From Psychromicrobium silvestre (GTDB taxonomy: Bacteria > Actinomycetota > Actinomycetes > Actinomycetales > Micrococcaceae): a stretch of DNA of 64,000 nucleotides. The stretch lies in NCBI RefSeq assembly GCF_013408295.1, contig NZ_JACBYQ010000001.1, forward strand, positions 1,612,001-1,676,000, given 5' to 3'. The notes under the pieces were generated by a model. That model was not told where the DNA came from. It worked only from the letters and a program-made list of their open reading frames with translations, and did no database searches. Below are positions 17,370 through 27,228 of the stretch, piece by piece. The position numbers and the translations under genes were made by a program. Position 1 is the first letter of the stretch. The number at the start of each line of letters is the position of its first letter.

Positions 17370-18013
17370 TCAACCAAACCGTGCTGGACGAACTCTGGAA
17401 CTTCGATAATCCGGAGCTCTCGGCCGAGCGATTCGGCCAGGCCATTGAGAATGTCGCGCAGCAAACGGACCAGGATGAGTTCAAAACCCAGCTGGCCCGC
17501 GCGCTCGGTTTACAAGGTGAGTTCGAGAAGGCCGAAGAGATTCTCTCCAGTATCGGACTCTCGACGGCGGCTCCGGTGGTCCGCACCAGGGTGGCATTGG
17601 AGCGCGGTCGCCTAGCCAATAGCTCGGGCCGATCTGCCGAAGCGCCGCCGCACTTTACCTCCGCCGCTGAGCTAGCTGAGTCGGTTGAGTTGGCTGAGCA
17701 GGAAAATCTGGAATTCCTGCGGATCGATGCCCTGCATATGTTGGCCATTGTGGATCACGAACACGCTGAATCTTGGGCAAGGCAAGGCCTCCTGCTCGCC
17801 GAGAATAGCCACGACCCGCGCACCCAACGCTGGGCAGTGAGCCTGCACAACAACCTGGGCTGGACCTATTTTGACGCCGGGGAGCTCGCGCGAGCATTGC
17901 CCGAGTTCGAAGCGGCGCTCCACTGGGCGCAGAAAGCCGGGACCGAGGCACAGCGCACCTTCGCTCAGCAGGCAATCGAAGAGTGCCAAGAGGCGATTGC
18001 CGCCCAGGCTTAG
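17366..18013 (+). CDS. tetratricopeptide-repeat protein
   Basis: A 215-residue soluble helical protein with TPR-like units: LARALGLQGEFEKAEEIL, LHNNLGWTYFDAGELARALPEFEAALHWAQKA (the clearest, near residues 155-190) and flanking helices. The family usually mediates protein contacts. It overlaps the GntR gene by 4 bp and ends 39 bp before thyA, so it could be read through into thyA-dfrA. Function unknown. Confidence 0.8.
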   Translation: MINQTVLDELWNFDNPELSAERFGQAIENVAQQTDQDEFKTQLARALGLQGEFEKAEEILSSIGLSTAAPVVRTRVALERGRLANSSGRSAEAPPHFTSAAELAESVELAEQENLEFLRIDALHMLAIVDHEHAESWARQGLLLAENSHDPRTQRWAVSLHNNLGWTYFDAGELARALPEFEAALHWAQKAGTEAQRTFAQQAIEECQEAIAAQA

Positions 18014-18052
18014 TCGTCCTCCGGTCAGCAGCAGCCGCGATAAGATCAAGGC

Positions 18053-18868
18053 ATGAGCCTGACGCCCTACGAAGACCTGTTACGCGATGTTCTGGCACAC
18101 GGGACTCACAAATCGGATCGTACCGGCACCGGAACCCGCAGCGTTTTCGGTCGGCAGATCCGCTTTGACCTCTCCGAATCCTTTCCGCTCATCACCACCA
18201 AACGGGTGCACTTCAAATCCGTGGCGATGGAACTGCTCTGGTTTCTTCGCGGCGACTCCAATGTGCGGTGGTTGCAGGAAAACGGCGTGAAGATCTGGAA
18301 TGAATGGGCGGACGACGACGGCGAGCTAGGCCCGGTCTATGGCGTTCAGTGGCGCTCCTGGCCAACCCCGGACGGCGAGCATATCGACCAGATTGCCGAG
18401 CTGATCAAAAACCTGAAAGCCAACCCGGATTCGCGCCGACATATTGTCTCCGCCTGGAACGTCTCGGAGCTGTCCAAAATGGCGCTTCCTCCTTGTCACG
18501 CTTTTTTCCAGTTCTACGTGCAGCCCTCCGAAGACGGTCCCGGGAAGCTCTCCTGCCAGTTGTATCAACGCAGCGCGGATATGTTCCTGGGCGTCCCCTT
18601 CAATATCGCCTCTTACGCCCTGCTGACCTTGATGGTGGCACAGCAGGTAGGCCTGGAACCCGGCGAATTCATCTGGACCGGTGGCGACACACACATCTAC
18701 GACGATCACGTAGAACAGGTCGCCGAACAGCTCAGTCGGCAGCCCTACCCCTATCCTCAGCTGAAAATCACCCGGAAGCCAGACTCGATCTTCGACTACA
18801 ACTACGAAGACTTTGAGGTACTCAACTACCAGCACCACCCAACTATCAAAGCCCCGATCGCGGTATGA
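18053..18868 (+). CDS. thyA: thymidylate synthase
   Basis: A 271-residue enzyme that methylates dUMP to dTMP using methylene-tetrahydrofolate. It has the invariant [13 protein letters not shown] start region, the nucleophile Cys148 in [33 protein letters not shown] and the folate/dUMP contact [10 protein letters not shown]. It overlaps the dihydrofolate reductase gene by 4 bp, a classic pairing because the synthase oxidises folate that the reductase must recycle. Confidence 0.98.
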   Translation: MSLTPYEDLLRDVLAHGTHKSDRTGTGTRSVFGRQIRFDLSESFPLITTKRVHFKSVAMELLWFLRGDSNVRWLQENGVKIWNEWADDDGELGPVYGVQWRSWPTPDGEHIDQIAELIKNLKANPDSRRHIVSAWNVSELSKMALPPCHAFFQFYVQPSEDGPGKLSCQLYQRSADMFLGVPFNIASYALLTLMVAQQVGLEPGEFIWTGGDTHIYDDHVEQVAEQLSRQPYPYPQLKITRKPDSIFDYNYEDFEVLNYQHHPTIKAPIAV

Positions 18869-19401
18869 GTTCTTCCGGAGCCGTGCCAAAGATAGGTATG
18901 ATCTGGGCGCAAACTCCTGACGGCGTGATCGGCAATCAGGGCACCATGCCTTGGCGGGTGCCCGAGGACATGGCACATTTCAAGAACGTCACCACAGGGC
19001 ATCCGGTGATCATGGGACGGCGCACCTGGGAGTCCTTTCCGGCGAAGTTCCGTCCTTTGCCGGATCGAACGAATATTGTCCTTACCTCGGACCTGGAGTG
19101 GTCCACGACGCCGGAAGCCGCCGGGGCGGTCGCGGTACCAACACTTGAAGAGGCCTTAGTGGTGGCCGCCGGGACGGCGGGCTCGGAGGAAGTTTGGATC
19201 GTGGGCGGCGGGCAGGTCTATGCTCAAGCACTATCCTCGGCAAGCCTCGCGGTGCTAACCATCATCGACCTCGCCGTCGAGGGCGACACCTATGCGCCGA
19301 AACTTGGAGCCGAATGGACCCTGAGTACCGCCGAGCCACCCGCAGGCTGGCATGAATCGCGGGCTGGTGCCCGGTACCGCTTCGAATGGTGGACCCGCTA
19401 G
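18865..19401 (+). CDS. dfrA: dihydrofolate reductase
   Basis: A 178-residue NADPH-dependent enzyme that reduces dihydrofolate. The motifs are [28 protein letters not shown] (substrate and Met20-loop region), [15 protein letters not shown] and [15 protein letters not shown] (cofactor site). Co-translated with thyA. Its 3' end overlaps the convergent minus-strand gene by 4 bp. Also known as folA. Confidence 0.97.
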   Translation: MSSSGAVPKIGMIWAQTPDGVIGNQGTMPWRVPEDMAHFKNVTTGHPVIMGRRTWESFPAKFRPLPDRTNIVLTSDLEWSTTPEAAGAVAVPTLEEALVVAAGTAGSEEVWIVGGGQVYAQALSSASLAVLTIIDLAVEGDTYAPKLGAEWTLSTAEPPAGWHESRAGARYRFEWWTR

Positions 19402-20048
19402 GGTTCGCTGCTTTCGATCCGTGACCGAAGAGTCGACACCCCGGGTCCCTGAAGCTGCTCAAGGTAGGCGCTACGTCCGGCCATCGTCATCACCAAAGCA
19501 AGAGTCGGTCCAGTAACCGCTGCTCCGCTTCCCGCGCTGAAGGGCCCGTCATCCGCCCTGAGCTGGAGCCCTGAGGCTTGGGTGCGGCTAGCAACCGCGA
19601 AGTTGCGGCTCACGTAAAATTCCGCGACTGCGGTTAGCGCCTCGATGCTTGGTTGCTGAGAGATGCCCAATGGATGACGAATATCCTGGGCGTGTACAAC
19701 CACTTCCCCCAAATATGCCGGAGTATGGGAGGAAGGGGCAATATTGTTGTTGATCACGGCGCGAAACCGTGCCAGAGTCTCCTCCGGGCTGCTACCGCGG
19801 TGCTCTTCCAATCGACGCTGGTTATGTACATCGGCTCGAAAACCAGCACCGAGCATGCTTCGCATCCAGCGCCCCTGATTCAGGCTCGCCGCAGCGATGA
19901 GGTGAGCGACGACGTCCTCAACATCCCATTGTCCGCATAGCGTCTCGTGCTTCCACTGCTCAGCGCTGAGAACTGCAAGGTCCTCAGCAAGTCCGGCGCG
20001 CTCAGCATGTACAAGCGCCCAAAGTTCAGTATCCGAAGATTTCGCCAT
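19398..20048 (-). CDS. maleylpyruvate isomerase/DinB-like mycothiol-dependent family protein
   Basis: A 216-residue protein of the TIGR03083-like actinobacterial family. The N-terminal four-helix region has AERAGLAEDLAVLSAEQWKHETLC, then QWDVEDVVAHLIAAA, where the His is one of the usual metal ligands. A second conserved part is GEVVVHAQDIRHPLGI, with another histidine pair. Members are thought to be mycothiol-dependent transferases or isomerases, but the substrate is not known. The gene is convergent with dfrA. Confidence 0.83.
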   Translation of the reverse strand: MAKSSDTELWALVHAERAGLAEDLAVLSAEQWKHETLCGQWDVEDVVAHLIAAASLNQGRWMRSMLGAGFRADVHNQRRLEEHRGSSPEETLARFRAVINNNIAPSSHTPAYLGEVVVHAQDIRHPLGISQQPSIEALTAVAEFYVSRNFAVASRTQASGLQLRADDGPFSAGSGAAVTGPTLALVMTMAGRSAYLEQLQGPGVSTLRSRIESSEP

Positions 20049-20146
20049 TCTAGCCGCTCACCCCCGTTTCTCGGTTCCTCTGGTTCAGCCTAGCGAACCC
20101 AACCCTACGCCTACTCGCGAACACCCCGGCTATGGCTGCCCTTCGA

Positions 20147-21346
20147 TCAAGACCCGAGCTCGCTCAGAGCCGCCAAAAGACGATCGATATCGCCGTCGTT
20201 CAGATATGGAGCCATACTGATTCGAAGTCCCCCTTGAGTTCCCAGACCCAGTACTCGACTTGCCGAATCCGCATAGAAGGTTCCGTGGGCTGCTGCAATA
20301 TTCTTTGAGGCCAAAAACTGCCCGGCGGACTCCGGAGTGTGATCGTCAAAAGTCAGAAGAAGCGTTGAGGTGCGTCGCTCTGCTCGCGAATGGACCCGCA
20401 CGCCTTCGAGCGTTGCGAGAAATTCCTCCAGCCGAGACCGCAGCATCAGATCGTGATGTTCCACGGAAGCCATCGAGTTGAGAATTTTTTCCCGCCTGCT
20501 CTTCGCTCCCCCAGCGTCTAGTTCGGCAATGAAGTTAACCACCGCCGTCGTACCGCTAAGTAGTTCATAGGGAAGCGTGCCGAGTTCGAACCGTTCGGGG
20601 ACCCGCTCCGTGGACGCCGTTAATTTGTCGGGATGAATTTGTTCAAGCAGGGAAGGATCGGCCGCAAGAGTCGCGCCATGCGGCCCCATGAACTTATAGG
20701 CCGAACAAACGAAGAAATCGGCGCCGAGCAGCTCGACGGAGATGGGAGCATGTGCCGCCAGATGCACGCCGTCCACATAAACAAAGGACCCGTACTGGTG
20801 GGCGAGTTTGGCAATCCTCGCCACATCCGGACGGGTTCCCAGAAGATTTGATGCCCCACTTACCGCCACCAGCCGGGTGCGTTCATCGATAGCCGAAAGT
20901 GCGGAAGAATAATTCAGATCGGTGGTTACCGGATCCAGGTCAATCCATCGTACGGTCACCCCGGCTCTCCTCGCCGCTACCAGCCAAGGAGCAACATTGG
21001 ATTCGTGATCCAGACGGGTGAGCACAATATTGTCATCAGGTTTCCAAAGCTTCGAAAGTGCCCGGGAGAAGTCCATAGCGATCTGGGTGGCGCTACGCCC
21101 GTAGACAATGCCCCGAGGAGAGGCTCCCAAAAAGTCTGCCATCGCCTGTCGATACTCTTCGACAACATCCTCGCTATTTCGCGCCGATGGGGTCAAGGAG
21201 CCACGGTTTGAACCGGGAGCGCACAGGGTACGAGAGATGGCTTCAGCCACCTGACGCGGAGTCTGAGTTCCGCCGGCGCCATCGAAGAACGCAGTGTCTT
21301 CCGCCAATGCAGGAAAGTTGGTGCGGATACGATCTATGTTCAACAA
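20147..21346 (-). CDS. PLP-dependent class V aminotransferase (cysteine desulfurase-like)
   Basis: A 399-residue fold-type I enzyme. The PLP lysine lies in CSAYKFMGPHG, the cofactor Asp in VDGVHLAAH, and an early ARLDHESNVAPW-like segment is typical of the desulfurase-like TIGR01976 family. There is no upstream ATG in frame. The TTG at 21346 is supported by GAGGAG about 9 bases upstream. It is divergent from an amino acid permease that is followed by an Lrp regulator, so it may use the amino acid that the permease imports. It lacks SufBCD-type neighbours, so it is unlikely to be the general Fe-S desulfurase. Confidence 0.82.
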   Translation of the reverse strand: MLNIDRIRTNFPALAEDTAFFDGAGGTQTPRQVAEAISRTLCAPGSNRGSLTPSARNSEDVVEEYRQAMADFLGASPRGIVYGRSATQIAMDFSRALSKLWKPDDNIVLTRLDHESNVAPWLVAARRAGVTVRWIDLDPVTTDLNYSSALSAIDERTRLVAVSGASNLLGTRPDVARIAKLAHQYGSFVYVDGVHLAAHAPISVELLGADFFVCSAYKFMGPHGATLAADPSLLEQIHPDKLTASTERVPERFELGTLPYELLSGTTAVVNFIAELDAGGAKSRREKILNSMASVEHHDLMLRSRLEEFLATLEGVRVHSRAERRTSTLLLTFDDHTPESAGQFLASKNIAAAHGTFYADSASRVLGLGTQGGLRISMAPYLNDGDIDRLLAALSELGS

Positions 21347-21365
21347 AAGACGGTCATCTCCTCAT

Positions 21366-21412
21366 TTTACTTATTTTCGTAAAGTTTTTTATGTAATTCA
21401 TTGAATATTCAA
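21366..21412. promoter_or_regulatory. AT-rich control region with a TTGAATATTCAA palindrome
   Basis: The divergent spacer between the PLP enzyme and the permease contains a perfect 12-bp palindrome TTGAATATTCAA (21401-21412) and an interrupted repeat TTTAC-N8-GTAAA (21366-21383) in a strongly AT-rich block. Lrp/AsnC regulators commonly bind such AT-rich dyads, and an Lrp gene lies at the end of this gene group. Binding is inferred. Confidence 0.5.
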
Positions 21413-21578
21413 AGGCTAGGGGGTAGTTTCGTTTAATGTCAACCAAGACTTGAACTCGGTGATCTTCGACGAAGAAGAAGCCAGATCAGCCTCCAAGCGC
21501 TCGGTGTGCTAGGAGTAGTGCGAGCGGCGAAACGGTGTCCCCCGTCCGCACCTCGTCAAAATTCAGAGGAGTCCGACG

Positions 21579-23066
21579 ATGGAATCACCAGCACAGTCCT
21601 CAGTAACGCCTGCACAACGAAACAACGCCTTCGACGAGGAGCGAAAAGGTTATAAAAAGGCGCTCAAGCCGCGTCAAATTCAAATGATGGCTCTGGGAAG
21701 CGCAATCGGCTCGGGCCTCTTCATGGGTTCGGGCGGGCGACTTGCCTCCGTTGGGCCTTCACTTTTCATTGCCTTCGCCATCTGCGGCGTATTCTCGTTC
21801 TTCGTCGTTCGAGCCTTGGGCGAACTCATCGCGCACAGACCAACCTCAGGGTCCTATATTTCCTACGCCAGGGAGTTCCTCGGCGAACGCACGGCATTCG
21901 TGGCTGGATGGCTCTATTTCCTGATGTGGGCGACCGCTGCGGTAGCGGATATCACCGCCGTCGCACTCTATGCGCACTTCTGGTCTGCCTTCACCTCTGT
22001 GCCCCAGTGGGCGCTGGCCCTCATCGCGCTAGTGCTGGTTCTCCTGCTCAATCTGCTTTCGGTCAAGATATTCGGTGAACTTGAGTATTGGTTCGCACTC
22101 ATAAAGGTGGGAACTTTGACCGTGTTCTTGATCGTGGGGGCGGTGGTCCTTGCGGCCGCCTGGCCGCTGCGGACAGGGACCGAGAGCGTTACCCCGGGCA
22201 TCCATCTTTGGGCGGAGAATGGCGGCATCTTTCCGGCCGGCGTCCTTGCAACAGTCCTGGTGATCCAGGGCGTTATTTTTGCCTTCTCCGGAACGGAGTT
22301 GGTCGGCACCGCCGCCGGTGAAGCGCAAAATCCGGAAAAGACAATGCCTAAGGCCATCCGATCCGTGATCTACCGGATCGCCATCTTCTACGTGGGTTCC
22401 ATTCTGCTACTCACGCTTTTGCTACCGTTTACCGCCTACCAAGCCGGCCAAAGCCCCTTTGTCACCTTCTTCGCCAGCCTCGGCAATGGCCAATTTGGTC
22501 AGATTGCCGGATCTGCAATGAACTTCGTGGTGCTCACCGCGGCCTTATCCTCGCTCAACGCTGGACTTTACTCCACCGGGCGAATTCTGCGATCAATGTC
22601 CCTGGCTGGTTCCGCGCCTCGATTTACCGCCAAGATGAACCGTGCCGGTGTGCCCTACGGTGGAATTCTCCTCACCGTAGTCTTCGCCATCTTGGGCGTT
22701 GTGCTGAACCTCTTCATCCCTAGCCAAGCCTTCGAAATCATGCTCAATCTTGCCGCAATCGGGGTTATCTCGGCCTGGGTGACGATCCTGCTCTGCCAGA
22801 TCAGGCTGCGCCAACGGGCTCAGGCTGGATTGCTCCAGCGACCGGCCTTCCGGCTCCCCGGAGCACCAGCAACCGCCTATATTTCGCTGGTGTTTTATCT
22901 CGGAGTTTTTGTACTCATGTGCTTCGACTACCCCTCCGGAACCTGGACGGTCGGAACCTTCGTAGTGATCGGAATCCCGCTACTCATCGTGGGCTGGTTC
23001 GCCAGCCGCAAGCGGATCTTCGCGATCGCCGAAGGCGTTGGTACCGAGGAAAAACAAGCAAGCTAA
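21579..23066 (+). CDS. APC-superfamily amino acid permease
   Basis: A 495-residue permease with twelve transmembrane helices. The N-terminal [29 protein letters not shown] is the substrate-backbone binding start of the AAT subfamily (GabP, ProY and LysP types). Further signatures are [42 protein letters not shown] and [21 protein letters not shown]. AGAGGAGTC precedes the ATG. The substrate cannot be told from motifs. It is followed by an Lrp/AsnC gene and is divergent from a PLP enzyme, so the three probably form one amino-acid utilisation unit. Confidence 0.92.
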   Translation: MESPAQSSVTPAQRNNAFDEERKGYKKALKPRQIQMMALGSAIGSGLFMGSGGRLASVGPSLFIAFAICGVFSFFVVRALGELIAHRPTSGSYISYAREFLGERTAFVAGWLYFLMWATAAVADITAVALYAHFWSAFTSVPQWALALIALVLVLLLNLLSVKIFGELEYWFALIKVGTLTVFLIVGAVVLAAAWPLRTGTESVTPGIHLWAENGGIFPAGVLATVLVIQGVIFAFSGTELVGTAAGEAQNPEKTMPKAIRSVIYRIAIFYVGSILLLTLLLPFTAYQAGQSPFVTFFASLGNGQFGQIAGSAMNFVVLTAALSSLNAGLYSTGRILRSMSLAGSAPRFTAKMNRAGVPYGGILLTVVFAILGVVLNLFIPSQAFEIMLNLAAIGVISAWVTILLCQIRLRQRAQAGLLQRPAFRLPGAPATAYISLVFYLGVFVLMCFDYPSGTWTVGTFVVIGIPLLIVGWFASRKRIFAIAEGVGTEEKQAS

Positions 23067-23108
23067 ACTGGGTGTCACCCCTTCCGAGCTAGAACAGTAC
23101 GGAGAAAC

Positions 23109-23657
23109 ATGAGCGAGAGACCCCTTCAAGGGCTGGCAGCCCGGTTTAACGGAAAAACCGAGCCGGTGGACGTCGATGCGGTCGATCTGGAGCTCCTCAG
23201 AGCGCTCGCGGAGGACAGCCGGTCGAGCCTTAAAAGCCTCGCGCAGCACGTTGGGCTGTCTTCCCCCGCGGTATCCGAGCGCATCAGCAGACTCTCCGCT
23301 AAAGGGGTGATCCGAAAATTCAGTCTGGACATTGATTGGTCAACTCTTGGCTACTCAACTTGCAGCTACATTTCGCTAAGCGTCAAATCTGGAGTCGACC
23401 GAAACCTAGTCTTCGGGGCGCTTCTCGAGTTGCCAAGCGTCGAGGAAATCTCGATCGTCACCGGCGGGCGCGATTTCCTGGTGAAACTGCGCACCGCGGG
23501 GTTTGATGATCTCCGCCGTGTCCTGGCCGAAGAGTTATGGATCATCGAAGGTGTTGAGACCACCGAAACCCAGATGGCTATCTATCTTCAGGAAGTCAAC
23601 GACGTTGCCGAACGACGCATTGAGGCGATCAAAGGAAAGAAGAATCCGAACGGTTGA
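23109..23657 (+). CDS. Lrp/AsnC-family transcriptional regulator
   Basis: A 182-residue regulator. An N-terminal extension of about 25 residues precedes the helix-turn-helix (VDLELLRALAEDSRSSLKSLAQHVGLSSPAVSERISRL), and the RAM ligand-binding domain follows (SVKSGVDRNLVFGALLELPSVEEISIVTGGRDFLVKL). GGAGAAAC precedes ATG 23109. It lies 42 bp after the permease and likely controls the permease and the divergent PLP enzyme in response to an amino acid. Confidence 0.93.
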   Translation: MSERPLQGLAARFNGKTEPVDVDAVDLELLRALAEDSRSSLKSLAQHVGLSSPAVSERISRLSAKGVIRKFSLDIDWSTLGYSTCSYISLSVKSGVDRNLVFGALLELPSVEEISIVTGGRDFLVKLRTAGFDDLRRVLAEELWIIEGVETTETQMAIYLQEVNDVAERRIEAIKGKKNPNG

Positions 23658-23731
23658 CCGGTATTGACTTCAAGCTTTGAGGGACCGTCATCTAGTTCTT
23701 CGTGCACCGAGCACCCCCGTACGATGGAGAG

Positions 23732-24859
23732 ATGAATTCTTCCTTGCACAGGGTAGGTTTCGTCGGTTGGCGGGGCATGGTTGGTTCCGTGCTGCTGCAG
23801 CGAATGCAACAGGAGGGCGATTTCGCCCGGATCGAGCCGACGTTCTTCTCCACCTCGAATAGCGGCGCCCCCGCCCCTAAACTCAGCGAGGGCGAGACCG
23901 GCGTACTCCTTGACGCCTACGACCTGGAAGCCCTGGCCGCTCTGCCGATGATCGTGACCGCCCAGGGCGGGGACTACACGGCAGCCGTCCACCCGCAGTT
24001 GCGCGCCCGTGGCTGGGACGGGCTATGGATCGATGCAGCTTCGACGCTGCGGATGGCGGAGAGCTCCATCATCGTGCTGGACCCGGTGAACCGAGACGTC
24101 ATCGATGCCGGGCTAGCCTCCGGGGTAAAAGACTTCATCGGCGGGAACTGCACCGTTTCCTGCATGCTGATGGGCTTGGGCGGCCTATTCCGCAACGGGC
24201 TCGTCGATTGGGCCACCTCGATGACCTACCAGGCAGCCTCGGGGGGAGGAGCCAAGCATATGCGTGAGCTGCTTTCTCAGTTCGGCGAGATCCACGGTGC
24301 GGTCGCCAGCGAACTCGCCGATCCGGCGTCGGCCATCCTGGAGATCGATCGCGGGGTACTGGCCGCCCAAAATAGCGTTGATAGCACCCAGTTCGGCGCC
24401 ACCCTGGCTGGCTCACTGATTCCATGGATTGATGCTGATCTGGGTAACGGTCAGTCTAAAGAGGAATGGAAGAACGACGCGGAGACCAATAAGATCCTGG
24501 GTCTTTCCGATGCCGAACGAGTTGTCATGGACGGGTTATGCGTCCGGATTGGTGCCATGCGCACTCACTCCCAAGCTCTCACCATCAAATTGCGTGAGGA
24601 TCTTTCCGTGGCGGAGATCGAGGGCTTGCTTGCTGCGGATAACGAATGGGCCACCGTGGTGCCGAACACCAAGGATGCCACCCTCAAGGCGCTAACTCCG
24701 GTGGCAACCTCCGGCACCCTGTCCATCCCGGTGGGGCGGATTCGCAAGCTGGAGATGGGCCCGGAATACATTAGCGCCTTCACCATCGGTGACCAGCTGC
24801 TCTGGGGTGCGGCAGAACCGCTACGTCGAATGGTGAATATCGCCATCGGCGCACTCTGA
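23732..24859 (+). CDS. asd: aspartate-semialdehyde dehydrogenase
   Basis: A 375-residue NADPH-dependent enzyme that reduces aspartyl phosphate, leading to lysine, threonine, methionine and diaminopimelate. The nucleotide site is [18 protein letters not shown]. The catalytic cysteine is in [11 protein letters not shown], and the later [15 protein letters not shown] and [14 protein letters not shown] are conserved. These motifs match the E. coli Asd type rather than the GATGQVG type of many actinomycetes. ATG 23732 is chosen (GGAGAG just upstream); a GTG ten codons earlier is less likely. No lysC is adjacent. Confidence 0.95.
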   Translation: MNSSLHRVGFVGWRGMVGSVLLQRMQQEGDFARIEPTFFSTSNSGAPAPKLSEGETGVLLDAYDLEALAALPMIVTAQGGDYTAAVHPQLRARGWDGLWIDAASTLRMAESSIIVLDPVNRDVIDAGLASGVKDFIGGNCTVSCMLMGLGGLFRNGLVDWATSMTYQAASGGGAKHMRELLSQFGEIHGAVASELADPASAILEIDRGVLAAQNSVDSTQFGATLAGSLIPWIDADLGNGQSKEEWKNDAETNKILGLSDAERVVMDGLCVRIGAMRTHSQALTIKLREDLSVAEIEGLLAADNEWATVVPNTKDATLKALTPVATSGTLSIPVGRIRKLEMGPEYISAFTIGDQLLWGAAEPLRRMVNIAIGAL

Positions 24860-24880
24860 GCTAAGCATCCAAGCCGGACC

Positions 24881-25990
24881 TCAGCGCTCTAGGAATCGTC
24901 GATAGCGCTCACCCGCCAGTTCTGCCGAGCGATGTACCGCTGGACTCAACTCCCGGAAGGGAAGAAGTTCGACGTCGGCACTCGCCTTCGGCGGCTTCCG
25001 CCAGGTACCGACCACCTTGCCGCCGTGAACGATGGTGGGCATGAACACGCCGTTATTACCCGGGACGATCCGCGGCGCATACTCCGCCTCAAGCGCAGCC
25101 GAGCGATCGGCGTAACCCAGTAGAAGTTCGTCAAAGCCCGGCAGCAGCAAAACACTGCGAGCGCCCGCTACCGGTGCATCCAGCAGCACGGGGTTCAGGA
25201 AATACTCCTGGCCACCAGACTCCACTACGGCGAGCTCTCCCCGCACCGCGGCCAAGCCCAGCCTGGCGTCCTTCAGCGGAAGTTTGGTCCACCAACAGAA
25301 ATCGCTGAGGGTCGCGGGGCCGTGTGAGCGGAAATACCGCAGCACGAACTCGGCCAGGGCTTCTTCCCTGGACAAGGTGCGTGGGCTGCGAATCCACTCG
25401 GCGGAGGCCACAAAAAGCTGTTTATTACCGCGCAGTGGGCCCTGCACCAGGTGTCCTTGCATGCACAGGGAGCCAAGAAGGTGTATTCCTCGCTGTCCCT
25501 CCACGGACTGCCCCTGCGCCGAAAACCGTGCCAGGAGTTCCTCCCGACTCAATCCGCTGGAGCCGGTGGCGGCAATCGCAATATCGCGAGCTTCAGCCAA
25601 ATCCGAGGAGGTGATACTCAATTCTCGGTGTCGGGTAGTCATTGAGGTAATGATTCTCTCTCCGGTCAGGGAGAGAATCCAGCCCAGATCCTCCGGGGCG
25701 CAGACGTGTAAGGTTCCGCGCATCGGCCAGGAGCGCACCAGCGCTCCGGTATCGAAAGCCTGCCGCACCGCCCAAAGCGCGGGTTTGCGCATTCGCAAAC
25801 CCAGCGAGAGAAGCACCCCCGGTAGGTCCTGCCCCTGCATGGCCAGCATCCAGCGCGCTAGCTCCACCGGGTTGTCGACCGTCTTTGAACTCGATGAATC
25901 ACCGGGGGCCTGAGTGCTGAGATTCTGGGCACCAATAAGTCGCTGGCTCAGCAGCCGAAGACGGGCCAGGGTGGTGCTGGTGACTTTCAT
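24881..25990 (-). CDS. winged helix DNA-binding domain-containing protein (HTH_42/AlkX-like)
   Basis: A 369-residue protein of the HTH_42 family, built from repeated winged helices. Motifs include ARWMLAMQGQDLPGVLLSLGLR, VRSWPMRGTLHVCAPEDLGWIL and VLLLPGFDELLLGYADRSA. Some relatives (AlkX/AlkZ, YcaQ) unhook interstrand DNA crosslinks as glycosylases through a QxD/QxQ motif. QGQD at about residue 52 fits that position, so a DNA-repair role is possible, but family annotation is uneven. It is convergent with asd, with a 21-bp gap. Confidence 0.78.
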   Translation of the reverse strand: MKVTSTTLARLRLLSQRLIGAQNLSTQAPGDSSSSKTVDNPVELARWMLAMQGQDLPGVLLSLGLRMRKPALWAVRQAFDTGALVRSWPMRGTLHVCAPEDLGWILSLTGERIITSMTTRHRELSITSSDLAEARDIAIAATGSSGLSREELLARFSAQGQSVEGQRGIHLLGSLCMQGHLVQGPLRGNKQLFVASAEWIRSPRTLSREEALAEFVLRYFRSHGPATLSDFCWWTKLPLKDARLGLAAVRGELAVVESGGQEYFLNPVLLDAPVAGARSVLLLPGFDELLLGYADRSAALEAEYAPRIVPGNNGVFMPTIVHGGKVVGTWRKPPKASADVELLPFRELSPAVHRSAELAGERYRRFLER

Positions 25991-26032
25991 GCCACCATTG
26001 AACCATTCAGCACCGACGGTACCGAGCTGCCC

Positions 26033-27118
26033 TTAGCGCGCGCTACGCAATTGCGCCGTCACCGGGCACTCGAAAGGATCCCGTTGACCTAAGCCAACCC
26101 GGTTCAAATAACGCATCACAATGAGGTAGGAGGGCCAGAGCTTGGTTTCGGTGTACTTGATACCGCGCTCTGCACAGAAGGCACGAACGATCGGTTGGGC
26201 TCTGCGCAGATTACGTGAGGACATAGTTGGAAAAAGGTGGTGTTCAATCTGATAATTCAATCCGCCCATCCCGGCGTCCACTAGCCAGCCGCCGGAAATA
26301 TTGCGGCTCATCAGGGTCTGCCGGCGGAGGAAATCGATTTTGACGTTCTTGGGCACCAGCGGCATACCCTTATGGTTCGGTGCAAAGGAGCCGCCCATAT
26401 AGAGGCCAAAGGTTGCTAAATGCACTCCCATGAAGGCTAGGCCGATCCCCGGGCCGCAGACCAGCATCGCGGCCACGAAGACCCCGAGCAGCCGCACCAC
26501 GAGGAAGCCAATCTCCCAGCGCCGCTGCGGCACAGTTTCGCGGAAGCTGAAAACTCGCTTGACCGCATCAACGTGCAGGCCTAGGCCCACTAAGGTCAAG
26601 AGCGGGAAGAAAAAATACCCTTGATGCGCCGCGAACCAGCGCGGAAATCCTTTTCGCTTCAAGGCATCATCCGGATCAAAGACCACGGTGCCCGCGGAAA
26701 TGTCCGGGTCGGAATCGATCTTATTGGGGTTGGCGTGATGTTTGCCATGCTTGTACATCCACCAGCCGTAGCTCAGACCGACGAAGAGATTACCAACCAC
26801 TCGTCCGGTCCATTCATTGGCCTTAGCGGAGGCGAAGATCTGCCGATGCGCGGCGTCGTGCGCTAGGAATCCTGCCTGCGCGCAGAAAAAACTGAAGACG
26901 ACAGCTGTCAAAAGCTGCCACCAAGACTCTCCAAAGTACCAAAACATCACCCCAGTAGCGATAAAGCCCAGTCCTAAGCGGATCATCCGGCCTACGTACC
27001 AACCGATGTCTCGTCTCATCAGGCCTGCATCTCGCACTTGCTCAGCCAGCTCGATGAACTCGACTGCCTGTTGGTTCCTGACTGGGCGTGAGCCCCGGTC
27101 TACTGCTGCCGTGGACAT
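26033..27118 (-). CDS. membrane fatty-acid (acyl-CoA) desaturase
   Basis: A 361-residue membrane di-iron desaturase. The three histidine boxes are present: HDAAH, HGKHH and QIEHHLFP, with two pairs of transmembrane helices between them. The last box has the QxxHH form of front-end/linoleoyl-type desaturases. I start it at ATG 27118 because GGGAGG lies 6 bases upstream; a frame extending to 27166 has no support. It would adjust membrane fluidity, which suits a cold-tolerant organism. The divergent XRE-cupin regulator gene, with a 16-bp palindrome between the two, may control it. Confidence 0.93.
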   Translation of the reverse strand: MSTAAVDRGSRPVRNQQAVEFIELAEQVRDAGLMRRDIGWYVGRMIRLGLGFIATGVMFWYFGESWWQLLTAVVFSFFCAQAGFLAHDAAHRQIFASAKANEWTGRVVGNLFVGLSYGWWMYKHGKHHANPNKIDSDPDISAGTVVFDPDDALKRKGFPRWFAAHQGYFFFPLLTLVGLGLHVDAVKRVFSFRETVPQRRWEIGFLVVRLLGVFVAAMLVCGPGIGLAFMGVHLATFGLYMGGSFAPNHKGMPLVPKNVKIDFLRRQTLMSRNISGGWLVDAGMGGLNYQIEHHLFPTMSSRNLRRAQPIVRAFCAERGIKYTETKLWPSYLIVMRYLNRVGLGQRDPFECPVTAQLRSAR

Positions 27119-27205
27119 TTGACGCCTCCCGCTGAAGATCCTGAACACTTTCAGGCTAGGCAACACATTTCAGCCGAAGCATCCCCCGGAGGAACCGTTC
27201 CTGCC

Positions 27206-27221
27206 CCCTACCGCGGTAGGG
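27206..27221. promoter_or_regulatory. 16-bp perfect palindrome CCCTACCGCGGTAGGG
   Basis: This perfect dyad ends 7 bp before the likely ATG of the XRE-cupin regulator (27229) and covers its ribosome-binding region. It lies in the divergent spacer with the desaturase. It is a good candidate operator for the regulator, which would then autorepress. The GTG at 27223 cannot be the start if this region carries the ribosome-binding site. Confidence 0.6.
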
Positions 27222-27228
27222 TGTGAAG

